Source: Dactylellina haptotyla (lineage: Eukaryota > Ascomycota > Orbiliomycetes > Orbiliales > Orbiliaceae). Taken from it: a stretch of DNA of 64,000 bases. The stretch covers positions 1,488,001-1,552,000 of the forward strand of contig CM062384.1 of assembly GCA_031310005.1 (NCBI GenBank). The letters are read 5' to 3'. The notes under the pieces were generated by a model. That model saw only the letters and a list, made by a program, of their open reading frames with translations. It was not told the DNA's origin and did not search any database. Shown piece by piece: positions 1 through 11,369 of this stretch. Position 1 is the stretch's first letter. Each line of letters opens with the position of its first letter. Position numbers and translations under genes: made by a program.

Positions 1-665
1 GGGGGAAACGGCAGAAAGCGGTGCTTTTAGGAAGGAAAAGGCAAAGGAGCCTTTTATCTCCAAGGTCCAGCGTAAGTGCATATACGCCTAAACCAATAAA
101 CGGGCGTCAACTAATTTCATGTGCCAATCTACAGAAAAAATTGGCAGATATCAGGCCAATGCTGTCGCCCAGGCGAAATCTAAAGCGGAAACGAAGAAGG
201 AGAAGGTGGAGCAGATCCGCGAAAACCTCTTGGAGGCAGCTGGAAGGATCAAGAGAGAGTGCTTGGCACTCAAGGAGCGGAGCCAGCCTCCCCTCGTTGG
301 ATTGGCCAAGAAGGCCATCCAAAAAGAGATGGAAGCACTGCTTGCAGCCCACAAGAATGCAAGAGAGGAGTTTGGGCGACTTTACGACAAGGTCGCAAAG
401 ATGGACCAGGAGCTATTGAAGCTCCGAGATGTCCTCTCTGGGGTAGTGGCCGGAGAGGACAAGGCCTTCGAGAAGGTCAAGGGTGAGCTGGGGGACCTTT
501 CTGCCACTGGGGCAGAGGGTCTGAAGAAGGGCCAGAGGGTAAGGATTAAAATTTGGACCTTTCATTTGTTGAATTGTGGAAGCTAACTATCATGATCGGC
601 AGGGAAAGTTGCGCAAGCAACAGAAGCGGGAGAGGAGGGCGCTCAGTAGCCTTCAGGGCAACTAA
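1..665 (+). CDS. 3' part of a coiled-coil protein gene (5' end outside window)
   Basis: Three exons can be joined in phase: 2-71 (open to the left edge), 135-538 and 603-665, ending in TAA at 663-665. The first intron has GTAAGT at 72 and a CTAAT branch before the AG at 133-134; the second has GTAAGG at 539 and GCTAAC before the AG at 601-602. The visible 178 residues are rich in Lys, Glu, Ala and Arg and have long helical, coiled-coil-like stretches. The C-terminus is a basic tail (KLRKQQKRERRALSSLQGN). No signal peptide or membrane segment lies in the visible part. I do not recognise the family. A role as a subunit of a larger assembly, or a nuclear role for the basic tail, would be only inference. 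The reading frame and splice joins are fairly sure; the function is unknown. Confidence 0.6.
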
Positions 666-963
666 GTGCTCTCTTCTCCTCCTTCACCCTCTCCCCCTCT
701 TCACCCTAGTTGCACCATCGCCGCCCCCTCCCATTGTCCCCTCCGAACGACTTGCTGGTTTTTCTTTTTTTTTTTTCTTCCTCACCGCTTTTTTTCCTTT
801 TCTTCTTTTTAATAATTGCGTTGTTTTACAAACTCCAACACCTGTGCCCCAGCACCTGGCCAGGCGGACCTAATTCCTTCGAATATCTCGATCACTCACT
901 CACTCATCTACCTCCTGAGCCCACCTACTCACACCGACCGACCCCCCGGTGAAATCAAGAAAA
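666..963 (+). promoter_or_regulatory. CT-rich promoter region of the OTU2-like gene
   Basis: This 298-base gap lies between the stop of the coiled-coil gene and the ATG at 964. It is strongly pyrimidine-rich on the plus strand, with runs of T and CT around 670-830 and repeated CACTCACT-type steps near 893-906. Such CT tracts commonly precede transcription starts in filamentous fungi. No clear TATA box was seen. Confidence 0.4.
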
Positions 964-1884
964 ATGGAGGATCTACTTACGCTTCATAGAAAACAAATAC
1001 GGGACCTCCAGTCTGTCATCACACAAAAGAAAAAATCTGCTACTAAGAAGACACGTCGAGGTGTTATTGAGGAATGTGAAACTTTGGAAAGAAACCTCAA
1101 AGAGAAGCAAGCTGCTGAGATAGCAGCTTTGGAGGGAGATTCAAACCCAACCCACGCTACAGAAGAAGATATAGCTATAGCACATACCGAGCACGAACCC
1201 TTTGATGCTACCAAAGCTATCTCAACCAAACTTGAAGACACGCAGCTCGACAACCCAGCCCCAACAAACCATGAAAAGATTACCGATGTCCCAAAAAAGC
1301 AGAACCGCCAGAAAGCTCGACTAGCACGCCGAGCAGCACAAATCGATGAAATAACCGAACAAGCAAAGCAGGAAGCCGCCGCAATGCCCGACCTCCGCGC
1401 CATAGAAGCCGCAAGGATGAAACAACTCTTTGAAGAAAATAACCTAATTGAAATACAAATCGCCCCCGACGGGCACTGTCTATACTCAGCTTTCGCACTG
1501 GGCTTGGAAGATGCTCAAATACCACTCTCAACCGATGCGGAGCAAGGAAACGATGACAAGAAGCGTGGGTACACATTTACACGGAAGGCTGCAGGGGACT
1601 ACATATCAGCGCATGCAGACGACTTTCTACCTTTCTTAGAGGAAGGCGAAACTTTAGATTCACATGTGAATAAAATACAGAAAACAGCAGAATGGGGTGG
1701 GCAAATGGAGTTGCTAGCCCTAGCGAAGAAATATGCTGTCACCGTCAAAATTGTGCAGGCACAGGGTGTGGGCGTGACATCAATGAATGAAGATGAAGGC
1801 AAAGAAGCAAGTGTTTGGCTGGCGTATCACAGACGAGGCTATGGACTCGGAGAGCATTACAACGCTCTAAGAAAGAAGGCGTAG
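964..1884 (+). CDS. OTU2: OTU-domain deubiquitinating cysteine protease (OTU2/OTUD6B type)
   Basis: A single-exon protein of 306 residues. The first ATG in frame is at 964 and begins MEDLLTLHRKQIRDLQ, the usual start of the OTU2/OTUD6 family. The N-terminal half is a charged helical region rich in Lys and Glu. The OTU domain fills about residues 140-305. Its signature DGHCLYSAF has Asp169 and the nucleophile Cys172, and the catalytic His is His298 in GLGEHYNAL. The family removes ubiquitin from proteins; yeast Otu2 acts at ribosomes on ubiquitinated eS7 (established knowledge). The key residues are intact, so it should be active. It converges on the EamA gene, whose stop lies 369 bases downstream. 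Confidence 0.93.
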   Translation: MEDLLTLHRKQIRDLQSVITQKKKSATKKTRRGVIEECETLERNLKEKQAAEIAALEGDSNPTHATEEDIAIAHTEHEPFDATKAISTKLEDTQLDNPAPTNHEKITDVPKKQNRQKARLARRAAQIDEITEQAKQEAAAMPDLRAIEAARMKQLFEENNLIEIQIAPDGHCLYSAFALGLEDAQIPLSTDAEQGNDDKKRGYTFTRKAAGDYISAHADDFLPFLEEGETLDSHVNKIQKTAEWGGQMELLALAKKYAVTVKIVQAQGVGVTSMNEDEGKEASVWLAYHRRGYGLGEHYNALRKKA

Positions 1885-2253
1885 AGGCTTTCTTTTCTTT
1901 TCTTTTCTTTTTTTCTTTTTAATAATTATGAAACAAAAGGCATACACGGAGCAAGAGGCGTTTTTTTATGTTTTTAATTATACATCCATAGAGCTTTACC
2001 AAAAGTCATAAAATAATAGAAAATCGCTTGATAGATATTGCACGAGTAACTAGCTTTGTATACTCTATCCGTCGTTCTTTAAACATGTACACAATCTAGG
2101 GATACACGGTACGATATTACAACATTGACATAATACAGAAATTAGAAAAGGCCGCTAAAACTTTAAATCCCACATAACTCTGTAAGAAATATGGTAAAAC
2201 CTTGCCCCTCGTCGTTTTATCCAATTCGTAGTTTTTGCTTATATCTCGATATC
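1885..2253. other. Convergent 3' intergenic region
   Basis: This stretch of 369 bases between two convergent stops is AT-rich, with a T-rich run right after the OTU2 stop (about 1890-1920). It probably carries both 3' untranslated regions. No gene seen. Confidence 0.5.
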
Positions 2254-4255
2254 TCATCTACCGAGATTTTGCATCTGAATACCCCGTTCGACTTCCAGTA
2301 CTCTCGACTCATCCTCGTCAAGCAAACTTGAGCCATCTTCACTGTCCTCCTCGTCGTCACTGCCCTTGCCCCCGACCAATCCTCGCTCCTCATCCTCGCT
2401 CTGCACATGCCGCCGTGCTCGCGCTTCTCGCTTACTAACATTGGCCGGATTCTTCTTCTTATTCTTTTGCACTGCGACGTATACCGCTGATCCAAGAATC
2501 ATAAAACTGCCGAGCCAGCTAGTCCACGAAGGCAGGGTGTTCCATAGAACCTTATCCCATATTAACGCAAATATCATTTGCGCATATACCTATCACAGCT
2601 TTAATTAGCATTCTCATAGCGAGCTATAGCTATACAGCCTGTCTCTGAGTTTTATGATCACTTACCATATGAGTAACCAACCCGGCCCTCTCCCGCTGGA
2701 GCGCGGCTGTAAGCAAAAACTGCATGCAGAAACCTAAAATAAAATATGTCAGCATACACCCACAGTCGACAACTACTTAACCACATACCGCAAATACCAA
2801 TCCCCACCAACAACGTCCACTGTATGAAGGTCTGCGGTAGCTTGAACCCAATCCCCGGGATCAGCAGCAAACCCAAAAACGACACGATGGAACACCACAC
2901 CGAAAAGTAATTGACCGAAATGAGCGGATGTGCTCGTTTCCCAATCCATCTAATCGTGGTATATGCCGTCGCGGCACCCAATACACCCACCAACGCAACT
3001 AGCACGGCGGTGAACCGCTGCGCAGATGTAATCTCCTTCAGATCCAGTTTGATCCCATCCTGAGAAGGCGAGGGCTCCGTCCCGCCGCTGCCCGCACTGC
3101 CCTGTTTGCTAGGCTTATCGTCGTCGTCGTCCAGGTAGAATAATGAGGTCGGTCGAGCGATCAGGACGACGCCCATAAGAGAGATAAAGCCCGCCAACAT
3201 CTCAACCTTGGTGAACGGTTCTTTGAGAATTACCCAGCATGCCAGGCCGGCGACCGATGGGGCAAGAAAGGTTATCACGGTAGCATCGGATATATCGAGG
3301 TACGCGAGTGAGTACTATGAAGAAGCAGATAGTATTAGCAAATTTATTTTATAGATTGAGTGAAAAAGATAGGGGTCTTACATATAACCCGAATACCTAA
3401 TCATCGATGAAACCCCCAAGTTAGCGATTCATATTCCACAGCTTCTTTCCTATCGATTGACCGACCCGTAACTCACCCCGAAGAAGCCGCCAACACCTCT
3501 AGCGACTAATAACCAGCGGACACCCTTTGGTCCCCACGGAAAATGCGGAACCCTTGTGTAGTACATATAAAAACTACACAGAACGACCGATATCGTCTGT
3601 CTCGCAAATAGGATTTGTAACGCATGCTAATTGCGCGCACAATAGCCGGTTAGCCGCCATCGATAGAATCTAGCTGGAGGGGGGGGAACCCCAAAAAAAG
3701 GCTCACAAATTCAGTATCAAACCCGGTCTCCAGCAATCTGGTGATAACACTCATCGCTGACGCGAAAACCTGCGCCGCCAGCATAAGCAGTATCCCCGAA
3801 TTCTTGTACATTAACCTCACGGCCTTATCCACAACCGACGCATCAGGGCCCAACTCCTCTTCGCCATCGTCATCATCACTATCATCATCCCCCAACTCGC
3901 CGTTCGGGTTCCCACTGCGAAATGCCTTGAGCTTCTGTAAATCCGGCGGCAACAAGGGCGAAGGCGTATCCGGCAAAAAGCTAGCGTTGGATAACAGCGA
4001 CGCACGAGAAGCATTGTATTCCTCGTGCTTGAAAATATTCTGCACCCGTTTCACCGGTGACACGGATCTGGAGCGCAGCCCAGCCGAGTTTTTGGGGATC
4101 GGTAGTGTGGAGGTTCGCGATAAGGCCGGCAATGATGGCGGGGCAAGGTCGTCGCCGCTATCGTCGTCATCAGTCGAGTCTGTTTTCCGCTTCCCGCCGC
4201 TCGTGCTCGGCGTCAATCGCTTCGGCTTCGGTCTCGAAGAGGATGACGAAGCCAT
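2254..4255 (-). CDS. EamA/DUF6-family multi-pass membrane transporter, six exons
   Basis: Exons, in minus order, are 4255-3707, 3626-3477, 3396-3382, 3314-2789, 2733-2666 and 2589-2254. They join in phase to 547 residues. The N-terminal 150 residues are Ser/Asp-rich and disordered, followed by about ten hydrophobic helices in two EamA repeats. These include the FHALQILFARQ and SLAYLDISDATVITFLAPS regions typical of DUF6/SLC35G-like proteins. A low-complexity Asp/Ser linker splits the repeats, and the C-terminal tail is acidic and cytosolic-looking. The family moves small metabolites or nucleotide-sugar-like compounds across membranes; the substrate cannot be told. The third exon is only 15 bases (VFGLY) and is needed to keep the helix continuous. 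The promoter lies to the right of 4255. Confidence 0.85.
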
Positions 4256-5488
4256 GTTGGCAATTTATATATAAATATGTATGTATACTTAACTCCTACT
4301 CAGAAAAATAGGAAAAAGAAAAATCCCGCAGGAACAAATTGGAAGAATCCCGCAGTGTTTTTTGTCGTGCTACCGTGGAACCGCTTCTACGGGTATCGTA
4401 AAATCATGTCTTTATAAGGTAATAGAAACTCCCTAGCTCGGTGGGAAAAAGGATTCGGCTTGTGAGTGTGAGTGAAGAGGGAGAACGGACAACTTTGCAT
4501 CTTTTTTGGTCCGGAGAGCGGTTCGGAATCACCTACCACGAACGAGAAAATTGAACTTTTTGTTATCTGGACTGATGCAGAGTTGCCTTCAGCCTCGTAG
4601 CATGAGCGAGCTTGCGGAAAGAAGAAAACAGACGGACGAATCGAAGCGGCACCGTATTATCCGCACAAGAGCACAGCAGACAGGATTTGGACGTGCTGAT
4701 TCACAAAAAACTGGTCTACTGATGAGTTAACCAGGGTGCCAAGGCAAGTTCTCGGCAGTGGGTGAGCTTAGCTAGCACCATTGGCATACCCTTGTCGGGC
4801 GGACATTGAAGTCACGATCCAGGCGCATCAGCTGAAATGCACGTCAAAATCAGCATTTTAAACAGTTACCCAAACGGTGATACAATTCGTATACTCAAAT
4901 GCATCTAAAACTGGAGTATGCTTTCCCTTTTACCGCATTTCAATGCGGTCAAATCCGCCTATGCGTTTCACAGCATCACCATTTCGGAGCCTCAAGACCA
5001 GCTAGCTCCATATGCTCTTTGACGTGGAGAGCACCGGCATTGCGTGGCGGCCCGCCCGGATAAATGATGCCACTCCTTCAACACAAGATTCCAGTCCTCG
5101 AATTAGGTAATAGGTGCATGATTCGAGCAGAGTATACGCAAGCGAATATGGGAATCAGGGACATCTGCTAAACAGAGTATGCATTAATATCAATTCTGAA
5201 GGGGTATCCAACCCCGAACTGCAGCATAGAATCAACCCATTAGACATCCGTATTTGAAAACGAACCAATTCGGTAGCCAGAGACTCAACAGTATTATCCG
5301 AAACCAACTCCACTGTGATCGTGAGAGTGAGCCATACCCAAAGGAAGAAAAGAAAAAAACAAGCAAATACCCGTTGTCCAGTTATATAACGACCCGACTT
5401 AGTTCCTTAAAAAGAGGACAAAATAAAAGAAACCCGAAGAACAATAGGCAACTTGATTGCCCAGCAAAAAATAATAGAAGCACAATCT
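4256..5488. other. Gene-free interval of 1.2 kb
   Basis: It lies upstream of the EamA gene and downstream of the secreted-protein gene, so it should hold the promoter of the first and the 3' region of the second. Short open frames here (for example 4506-4730) have no recognisable protein and no splice context. Nothing else was recognised. Confidence 0.45.
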
Positions 5489-6886
5489 CTACCTTCTATT
5501 TCCAAACCCGTTCACAAGTTGAAAAACCATAAACATCCCCATATATTTCATATGCTTGGCGGAGAAAGTACGTGACCAAAGTGTAGAGTCACAGTGTTTA
5601 TAAGAATTACCGCTCGACCGTAGAGGGCTCTGGAAATTGCCGATAATATTGATACCATCCGTACCATTGCTGAGAATCGAGGGTGCAGGCAGCCGAGTAA
5701 CGACTGCGTCAACTCCCTGAGTCAACGTAAGAATGACCACGGTACCATCTTGAATCACGCTTTGGAGAACTTCAGTGATTATAGCAGCAGTTTCTGTTGG
5801 GTCTGGTCTAGGATCAATCGCAGACAGAATAGCCGGATCGAGAGGATCTGTCTGAGGTGCGTATTGCGCGCTAGTAGTATTCGAATCTGGATATTCCCCC
5901 GTTTTCAAGACAGAAGACCCTTCTCCCTCGTCATCGCGTCTGAGAATATAGGATTTTTCAGCCTTCAAGACTCGGTGAGGTGGAGTAAAACTGGAGCCGT
6001 TGCCGGAATCGACAGACTCCGGGCCCGGGTCTACAACAGCAGGTGGGTTCTGACAAGTTGGTCCCTGCCCAACAGTGTTAGGAAAGTTGTCTCCCATTGT
6101 AACATTGATTCTCTCAAGCTTACCGCGAATGGCCCACAAGGATAGGTCGGTGCTTGCTCCATGGGGGCGACAGAATTCCATTGTAAGCCCGGCTCGGATT
6201 CAGTGGTCGTTGGCGATTCATCATTAAAAATCTGGAAACAAGACGCCTGATCACAGCCGTATCCCTCGGGGCAGCAACCGCCACCAAGTGCGGCAGAACA
6301 CTCATGGAAACCTGGAGTACACTTTGTCTCGTATATTTTCCCTGCATCTTCAGCATGGTGATCGCCTCGCTCACACTCCATTGGGTTCTGGCAGCAGACG
6401 ACACCACTCAATGAGATTTGAGATTGGAAGCAAGAACTTTCCATTGAGACTTTCATTGGAGAGATAATAAGAACTTCTGGACAGCAGATGTACTATTCGG
6501 CCGCGGAAATTAGCATTTTACTCCAAGTTTACTAAGAAATTCTGGTGACTGCTTACTGGGCGGCCGAGATGTGCGCAGTTTGTCATTCCCATAGCACAAT
6601 CAGGACTGGCGATTTCACGAGGATGACCAACCGCACCCGTAGAATTGACACCCTGACTCTTCTCGGTGAGGTTCATTCTTGTCTGAAAGTCGGGTTGGTC
6701 AGTGCGGCTCGAGAGATCATGGCGTGAGAAAAGAGGCAGGCCGGATTGTTCAAAATCAAGGGAAAGGATCGCTTTGTTTGGGGGTATAACTGGGAACGGG
6801 TCCGAGTATGGAATCCAGGTCGTCCCGCCGTACCCAACGACAAGGAGGGTGTATAGGATAAATAAGGCAACCGATCGGAAGCCCAT
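5489..6886 (-). CDS. Secreted cysteine-rich protein with signal peptide
   Basis: Exons are 6886-6557, 6492-6124 and 6064-5489, all in phase, giving about 424 residues. The start MGFRSVALFILYTLLVVGYG is a clear signal peptide. The middle exon carries closely spaced cysteines (YICCPE, VVCCQNPMEC, GGGCCPEGYGCDQASC). This pattern is common in fungal extracellular proteins with disulfide-bonded Cys modules. NxS/T sites occur, and the C-terminal exon is Ser/Thr/Pro-rich and low in Cys. I did not see a convincing GPI signal, and the 3' end is the least certain part: the last residues could instead be read in another frame after a missed intron. A cell-wall or secreted role is inferred; no enzyme domain was recognised. 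A TATAAAAA box lies 185 bases upstream. Confidence 0.65.
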
Positions 6887-7070
6887 TTTGGTAGAAGGGG
6901 GTATCTTGACAGTTGGTGCTTCAGGATTGTGATATAATTCTTAATCTTATACTCTTGACAGATATCAGGAAGGTAGCTTAATTAGGTTATGGCTATTCCG
7001 AGAAGAAGGAGGGAGGATACTGAGGATGAAAGAGGATGTGGAAGAAAGAAACTATCCCAAAGGCAGCCTG

Positions 7071-7078
7071 TTTTTATA
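7071..7078 (-). promoter_or_regulatory. TATA box of the secreted cysteine-rich gene
   Basis: On the minus strand the sequence reads GGTATAAAAACAGG, a good TATA element about 185 bases upstream of the ATG at 6886. Its place fits a TATA-driven, probably regulated, gene. Confidence 0.45.
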
Positions 7079-7558
7079 CCTTTTTTTATTTATTTTAAAA
7101 TATGCATCATTTTTGACAAGCGATCGCTGTTTACAAGATGAGATCTCGAGATATGGAGTAGCTACTCAAATTACTTATTATTATTTTTATTATTGTCATA
7201 TATAGACAACAAATAGAAGCGTGATTGGAATATTAAGATATTAAAAACCCCCAGATAGAAGACAAAAGAAACACCTGACACCACAAATGCAACAGCCCCA
7301 ATACATTCTAGGAGGAAATAACCAATTAACGCCAATGTAAATGCCAAAGCCCCAAGCCCGGGCGAAAAAGAAATCGACTGATGAGAAGTGTCGCTGTTAA
7401 AGGAATGATTGTAGTTGGGAAAAAAAGCCGTGACGCCGTAAATATGCAAAATTCGTTACTTATTTTATGGATCGAAAGAAATAGAAGCCTTGATACCAAG
7501 TGAAGTTGCTTATCCCCAGCCGCGATACTATTCGTGCAATGTGAGGGAAATACACCGC

Positions 7559-7792
7559 TCACATGATAGAGCATCCAGGCTTCATCCACTCCATGGCGCT
7601 CAGGTCTTGCGCATAGCCAAGTTTCTTCATACACCTAGGGCACTTGACGTAGTCCTCTTCAATAGCCTGGACAAGCTTCTTGCGTCCGCAGTCCCGCCAG
7701 TTGTACTGATTGCGGTTTGGGGTGCATCCCGAGGTGAACAGAAAATAGGTGCAACCGCAATGGTGGTTGTTGATTTGGAAGAAATAGCACAT
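7559..7792 (-). CDS. Small cysteine-rich protein, CGC...CPxC type
   Basis: A 77-residue single-exon frame starting at the ATG at 7792. Cysteines fall as NHHCGCTYF, SGC, RDCG and, near the C-terminus, KCPRC. The HxCGC N-terminal and CPxC C-terminal pairs resemble many short, poorly described fungal proteins that look able to bind zinc. There is no signal peptide or membrane segment. A TATA-like element lies about 160 bases upstream on the same strand. I do not recognise a named family, and no function is proposed. It could be a chance frame, but Cys spacing and promoter context argue for a real small gene. Confidence 0.45.
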   Translation of the reverse strand: MCYFFQINNHHCGCTYFLFTSGCTPNRNQYNWRDCGRKKLVQAIEEDYVKCPRCMKKLGYAQDLSAMEWMKPGCSIM

Positions 7793-10700
7793 CTTCTCGG
7801 GTTTATGGATGTATGGTAGGTATGGATATAAGGATGGCAGTTGTCCTGTAGAATGTGGCTTTCGATTCGAGTATGGCAGGTGCGGGTCTGTCTCTGATTA
7901 CGTGATAGGGTAGTGTTCTGAGAATTCGATGTACCGTCCACTCGAAGATTATTTATACCGATCTTCGAAGTATGGGAATTATTATTAACTATTGTATAGC
8001 GAGCGTATCGGACAATACCGGAGCCCTCTGACGATTATTAAGAAATATTTTAAAATGATAAGGATTAATTGATTGTCGTGAAAGCGAAGTAATCAATCTC
8101 GAAACGAACGGATAGGTGCCTAGACAGGAGAGAATCGAACTCAAAAAATTGCGAAGGAGCCAGTAACCCCGGTATTCGAACCGGTAGACGGATGGCGGTA
8201 TCGAATTTTAGAAATTCCGATACAGCGATTTGTGGAGAATCGAGGAAAGCGTTGATTACAAATTTGTATAAGTAATCAAAACCAAGAAAAAGTCAAGAGA
8301 AGAAGAGTTCACCAAAGGTCATGAACGAGTGAAATGCCCTATCAGGAACAGACTTTTGTTTAAAAAAATATATATATATTATGTATTATAGTATTAGAAA
8401 GAACCGCATGCATATATGCAGTTGTGGCGTGAGGGGGATAGGAGGAAGTTTTTCCGTGAGGATTTTGTTGATGCCGCATACCAAGAATGTGGCCACAGGT
8501 TGGGAACATCTGGACATTTATACACGATCACCACCTGGGGACAGAGAACATTCGAATAGCAACAGAATGAGACCTTGTCCTCTGAAACCCTGTGGTTCCA
8601 CTCTAATTTTTCGCTTCCTTTTTTCTCTCTCTCCCCTCTCCCTCTTCTTTGTTGGATCACGACTTGCAAAAGGCATGTAAAGTGCATCCCGTAGCTAAGC
8701 CCCCGGGTCCAAAGCCTTAGCGATCATCGGAAGGTAACTTGACGCGGGACGTACGTGCTGGAAACCACACACTTGGAAGGAAACTTCAGCGTCCCCTGCC
8801 AGCAGGATAACCCAGTATTCCCAGAATACATGCATGCACCCCGGCAGCCGCTCGATCAGGGTCTCATTCTGATCATGATCGGAGCAGTTGATCGGAAACT
8901 CCCAAGAAAGACATCCACGATAAAAAAAGCCATTAGGCACACGAGTCGCACCAACCGCTAACGTTCACAACAACCAGAGTACCGCCACCACCCAAACTTG
9001 CCAAACATCACGGACAAACTGACTGCCTACATCTTGACCCATATGACCATGACCATGATGCGCATGCGACACATTCCGTACGGCGCGAGAGAGAGGGTGG
9101 CCAACCAGAGGTGCCAGAACGCATTATCCCCAAGACGTCTCATATAACAATTCGTACTCTCCGTATGTTCGAATTTAGCATCCTCTCAGTGTCCCCACGG
9201 AAAGTAAATCGTTTATTATTGCTATGATATTCCCCACCAGCGGTCATTCCGTACGCGAAAATAATAAGAATAATAATGATAAAGAGAAGGCCCCCATCGA
9301 ATCGGCTACCGTACCAGAGTGAGCACTCCACCCATGTCAGGATGTAACCCTTCGGTAGATTTCCCCAAGGTTCCTCCAACGGAATTGATATCACGATGCG
9401 TCGATGAACGAAGATCATAGGTCAACCTTCATGCGCGTGAGTAAGAATTATTTCCTCGGTCTGTAGATGTCCCTCACCGCGCCTTACCATGTCCGTGCAA
9501 CGGAGTGCTGAAGCTTCGCTGGCGACAGTTTGTGGGCGTTCTTCATTTTTTTCGGTGGAGGCAATGCATAGTCGGGACTCTGTCTTCTTTTCCCCTAACG
9601 TGGCGTTATGCCGAATCAGAATATTACCCTGTTAGGGCACCCGGGGTGCGGAACATTCGCAAGAAAAGGGCAGCAGCACACCAGGGTTCAATTCAACAAA
9701 CCATGTTAAATTTAGCAGCAATGTCGCTCACAAGCGAGAAGGGAATCCTCAGGGCCTAATCTCCAAACGGGTAAATTTGCGACCTGTCACCGAACGCCAT
9801 TGGTTAGAACCATGGATCCCAGGAGATCCAACACCTTGCACCCCCTGGCGAGAAGCGGTGTCCAAGGTGTTGTTGGTCCTTTTTCTGCATGCACCACGCC
9901 TGCCTGTCGCCGATGGCAGGAGGGAGCGCACTCATTTTTTGATTGAGGGTTCTGGAAGAATACAAACCGAACGGAGAGCTCGAGAGCCGCATGACTTCTA
10001 CATGCATAGACATCATCCAAGATGATACACTAACCTCTATCTCGACACTTATCTTCACGATCTTGCATGCTTGCTCAGCCCTAAAAAAAATATTTTCACT
10101 TCTCGGCTAACTCGATCGTACAGGCTTGTTAACCTTAGCTCTTTCCTTCGTGGATCATGAGGACAAGCCCATTCAAGCCTAAGCCTTTGAACTCTCTTCA
10201 TTTTGTGCGGGTGCACGACCGATTTTCCAGTTTAACCTTACAATGACCTATTTTTACATGCTACCCTTCTAGATTTCTCGGAGAAGCCCATGATACTTAA
10301 ATTTCCGACATGGGGAACCTCGCTTCAAACCCGCGGCTGTTTGCAGTCATTTGCGTCACTGTACATTCCTGACCACCAGGCTACGAGCACGAAAGGAGCT
10401 CCAAACTCCTCGTAATAACACCACTGGTTCAACAGCGGTAAACAAACGGGGTATCGTAGTATTGGTTTTATTATTGATTGATATAGATCTTGTTTGTTCT
10501 AAAGAAAAACAATTCTTTTGTATTCCTCGAAGTATATTCAGAGGCCGCCTTTACAAAAAGTCCTCCTTAATCGTGTATTAGAATATTACGAAATCTCATA
10601 ATCCGCAAGCAAAAAAATTGTCGGTTATGCTGTGTATCAGGAAAGAAAAGGAAACATGTAAAATGTACCATAGGGTATCGTGTGTACGTGAAGTAATACC

Positions 10701-11369
10701 TCAAAACAAAAAAGAAACCAATATATGTAAAAAGGAGAGGTCAAGGGAAAGATATACACAAAGAATCAAAAAGTCTGTAAGGATGACAAATAAGGAAAAG
10801 GCATCGAACCCAGGTTGATACAAAATAGGAAAAGGAAACAAGAGGCAAAAGTGAGCGATAGGGGTGATCTCGTTCAGGAGTCAGAAGCACAAAAGGAAAA
10901 AGGAAAACGGCGTGGTCGTGTCATCAAGGGGAACAGGCTAAAAATGCCACCGTCCACAACTCGAAACATGCTAAACAGGTGTATATATAAGGAAACAGGA
11001 AACGAACAAAATAAAACAAAATTCAAAGGCTAGTGAAAGGAAAATCAAAACGAACTCCCCAAATGCATAAAAGTATATTGAAGACAATGAAGCCATGTTT
11101 TTGTTCGCGCTCAAATGATATGGCTCAGTCCTTCACCTCCCATTATATATTCGTAAAAGGGCGAAGGTATCGGATCAACTTTGGCACATGCGTACCAAAT
11201 GTATGTTTTGTATATATATTTTTTGAGATTTCTTGATCTTTCGTTTTGAGAGCAAGGGTATTGAGTAAGGGTACTTATTGTGATAAGGAAACTCGTAGCC
11301 AAGATGATAAACAAAGAAATGTCAAAAAAGCTCAATAGATCATTGGTCTTGAATGGCACTGCTTGTAAT
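7793..11369. other. Gene-poor interval of 3.6 kb
   Basis: No frame here shows a recognisable domain, good splice structure or a fungal-like protein. About 10590-11060 is strongly purine-rich on the plus strand (A and GA runs), hence pyrimidine-rich in the sense of the minus-strand gene ending at 11370. It may be part of that gene's 3' region. An AT dinucleotide run lies at about 8367-8380. No transposon ends or target duplications were seen. Confidence 0.4.
7951..7958 (-). promoter_or_regulatory. TATA-like box of the small cysteine-rich gene
   Basis: The minus strand reads CGGTATAAATAATC here, about 160 bases upstream of the ATG at 7792. The self-complementary CTTCGAAG just upstream (about 7963-7970) might be a binding site, but this is only a guess. 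Confidence 0.35.

Noticed and set aside
8110-8215. Minus-strand GTTCGAAT and GTTCGATTC words that resemble tRNA B boxes
   Set aside because: The flanks do not pair into a five-base T stem, and no A box or acceptor stem lies at the right distance.
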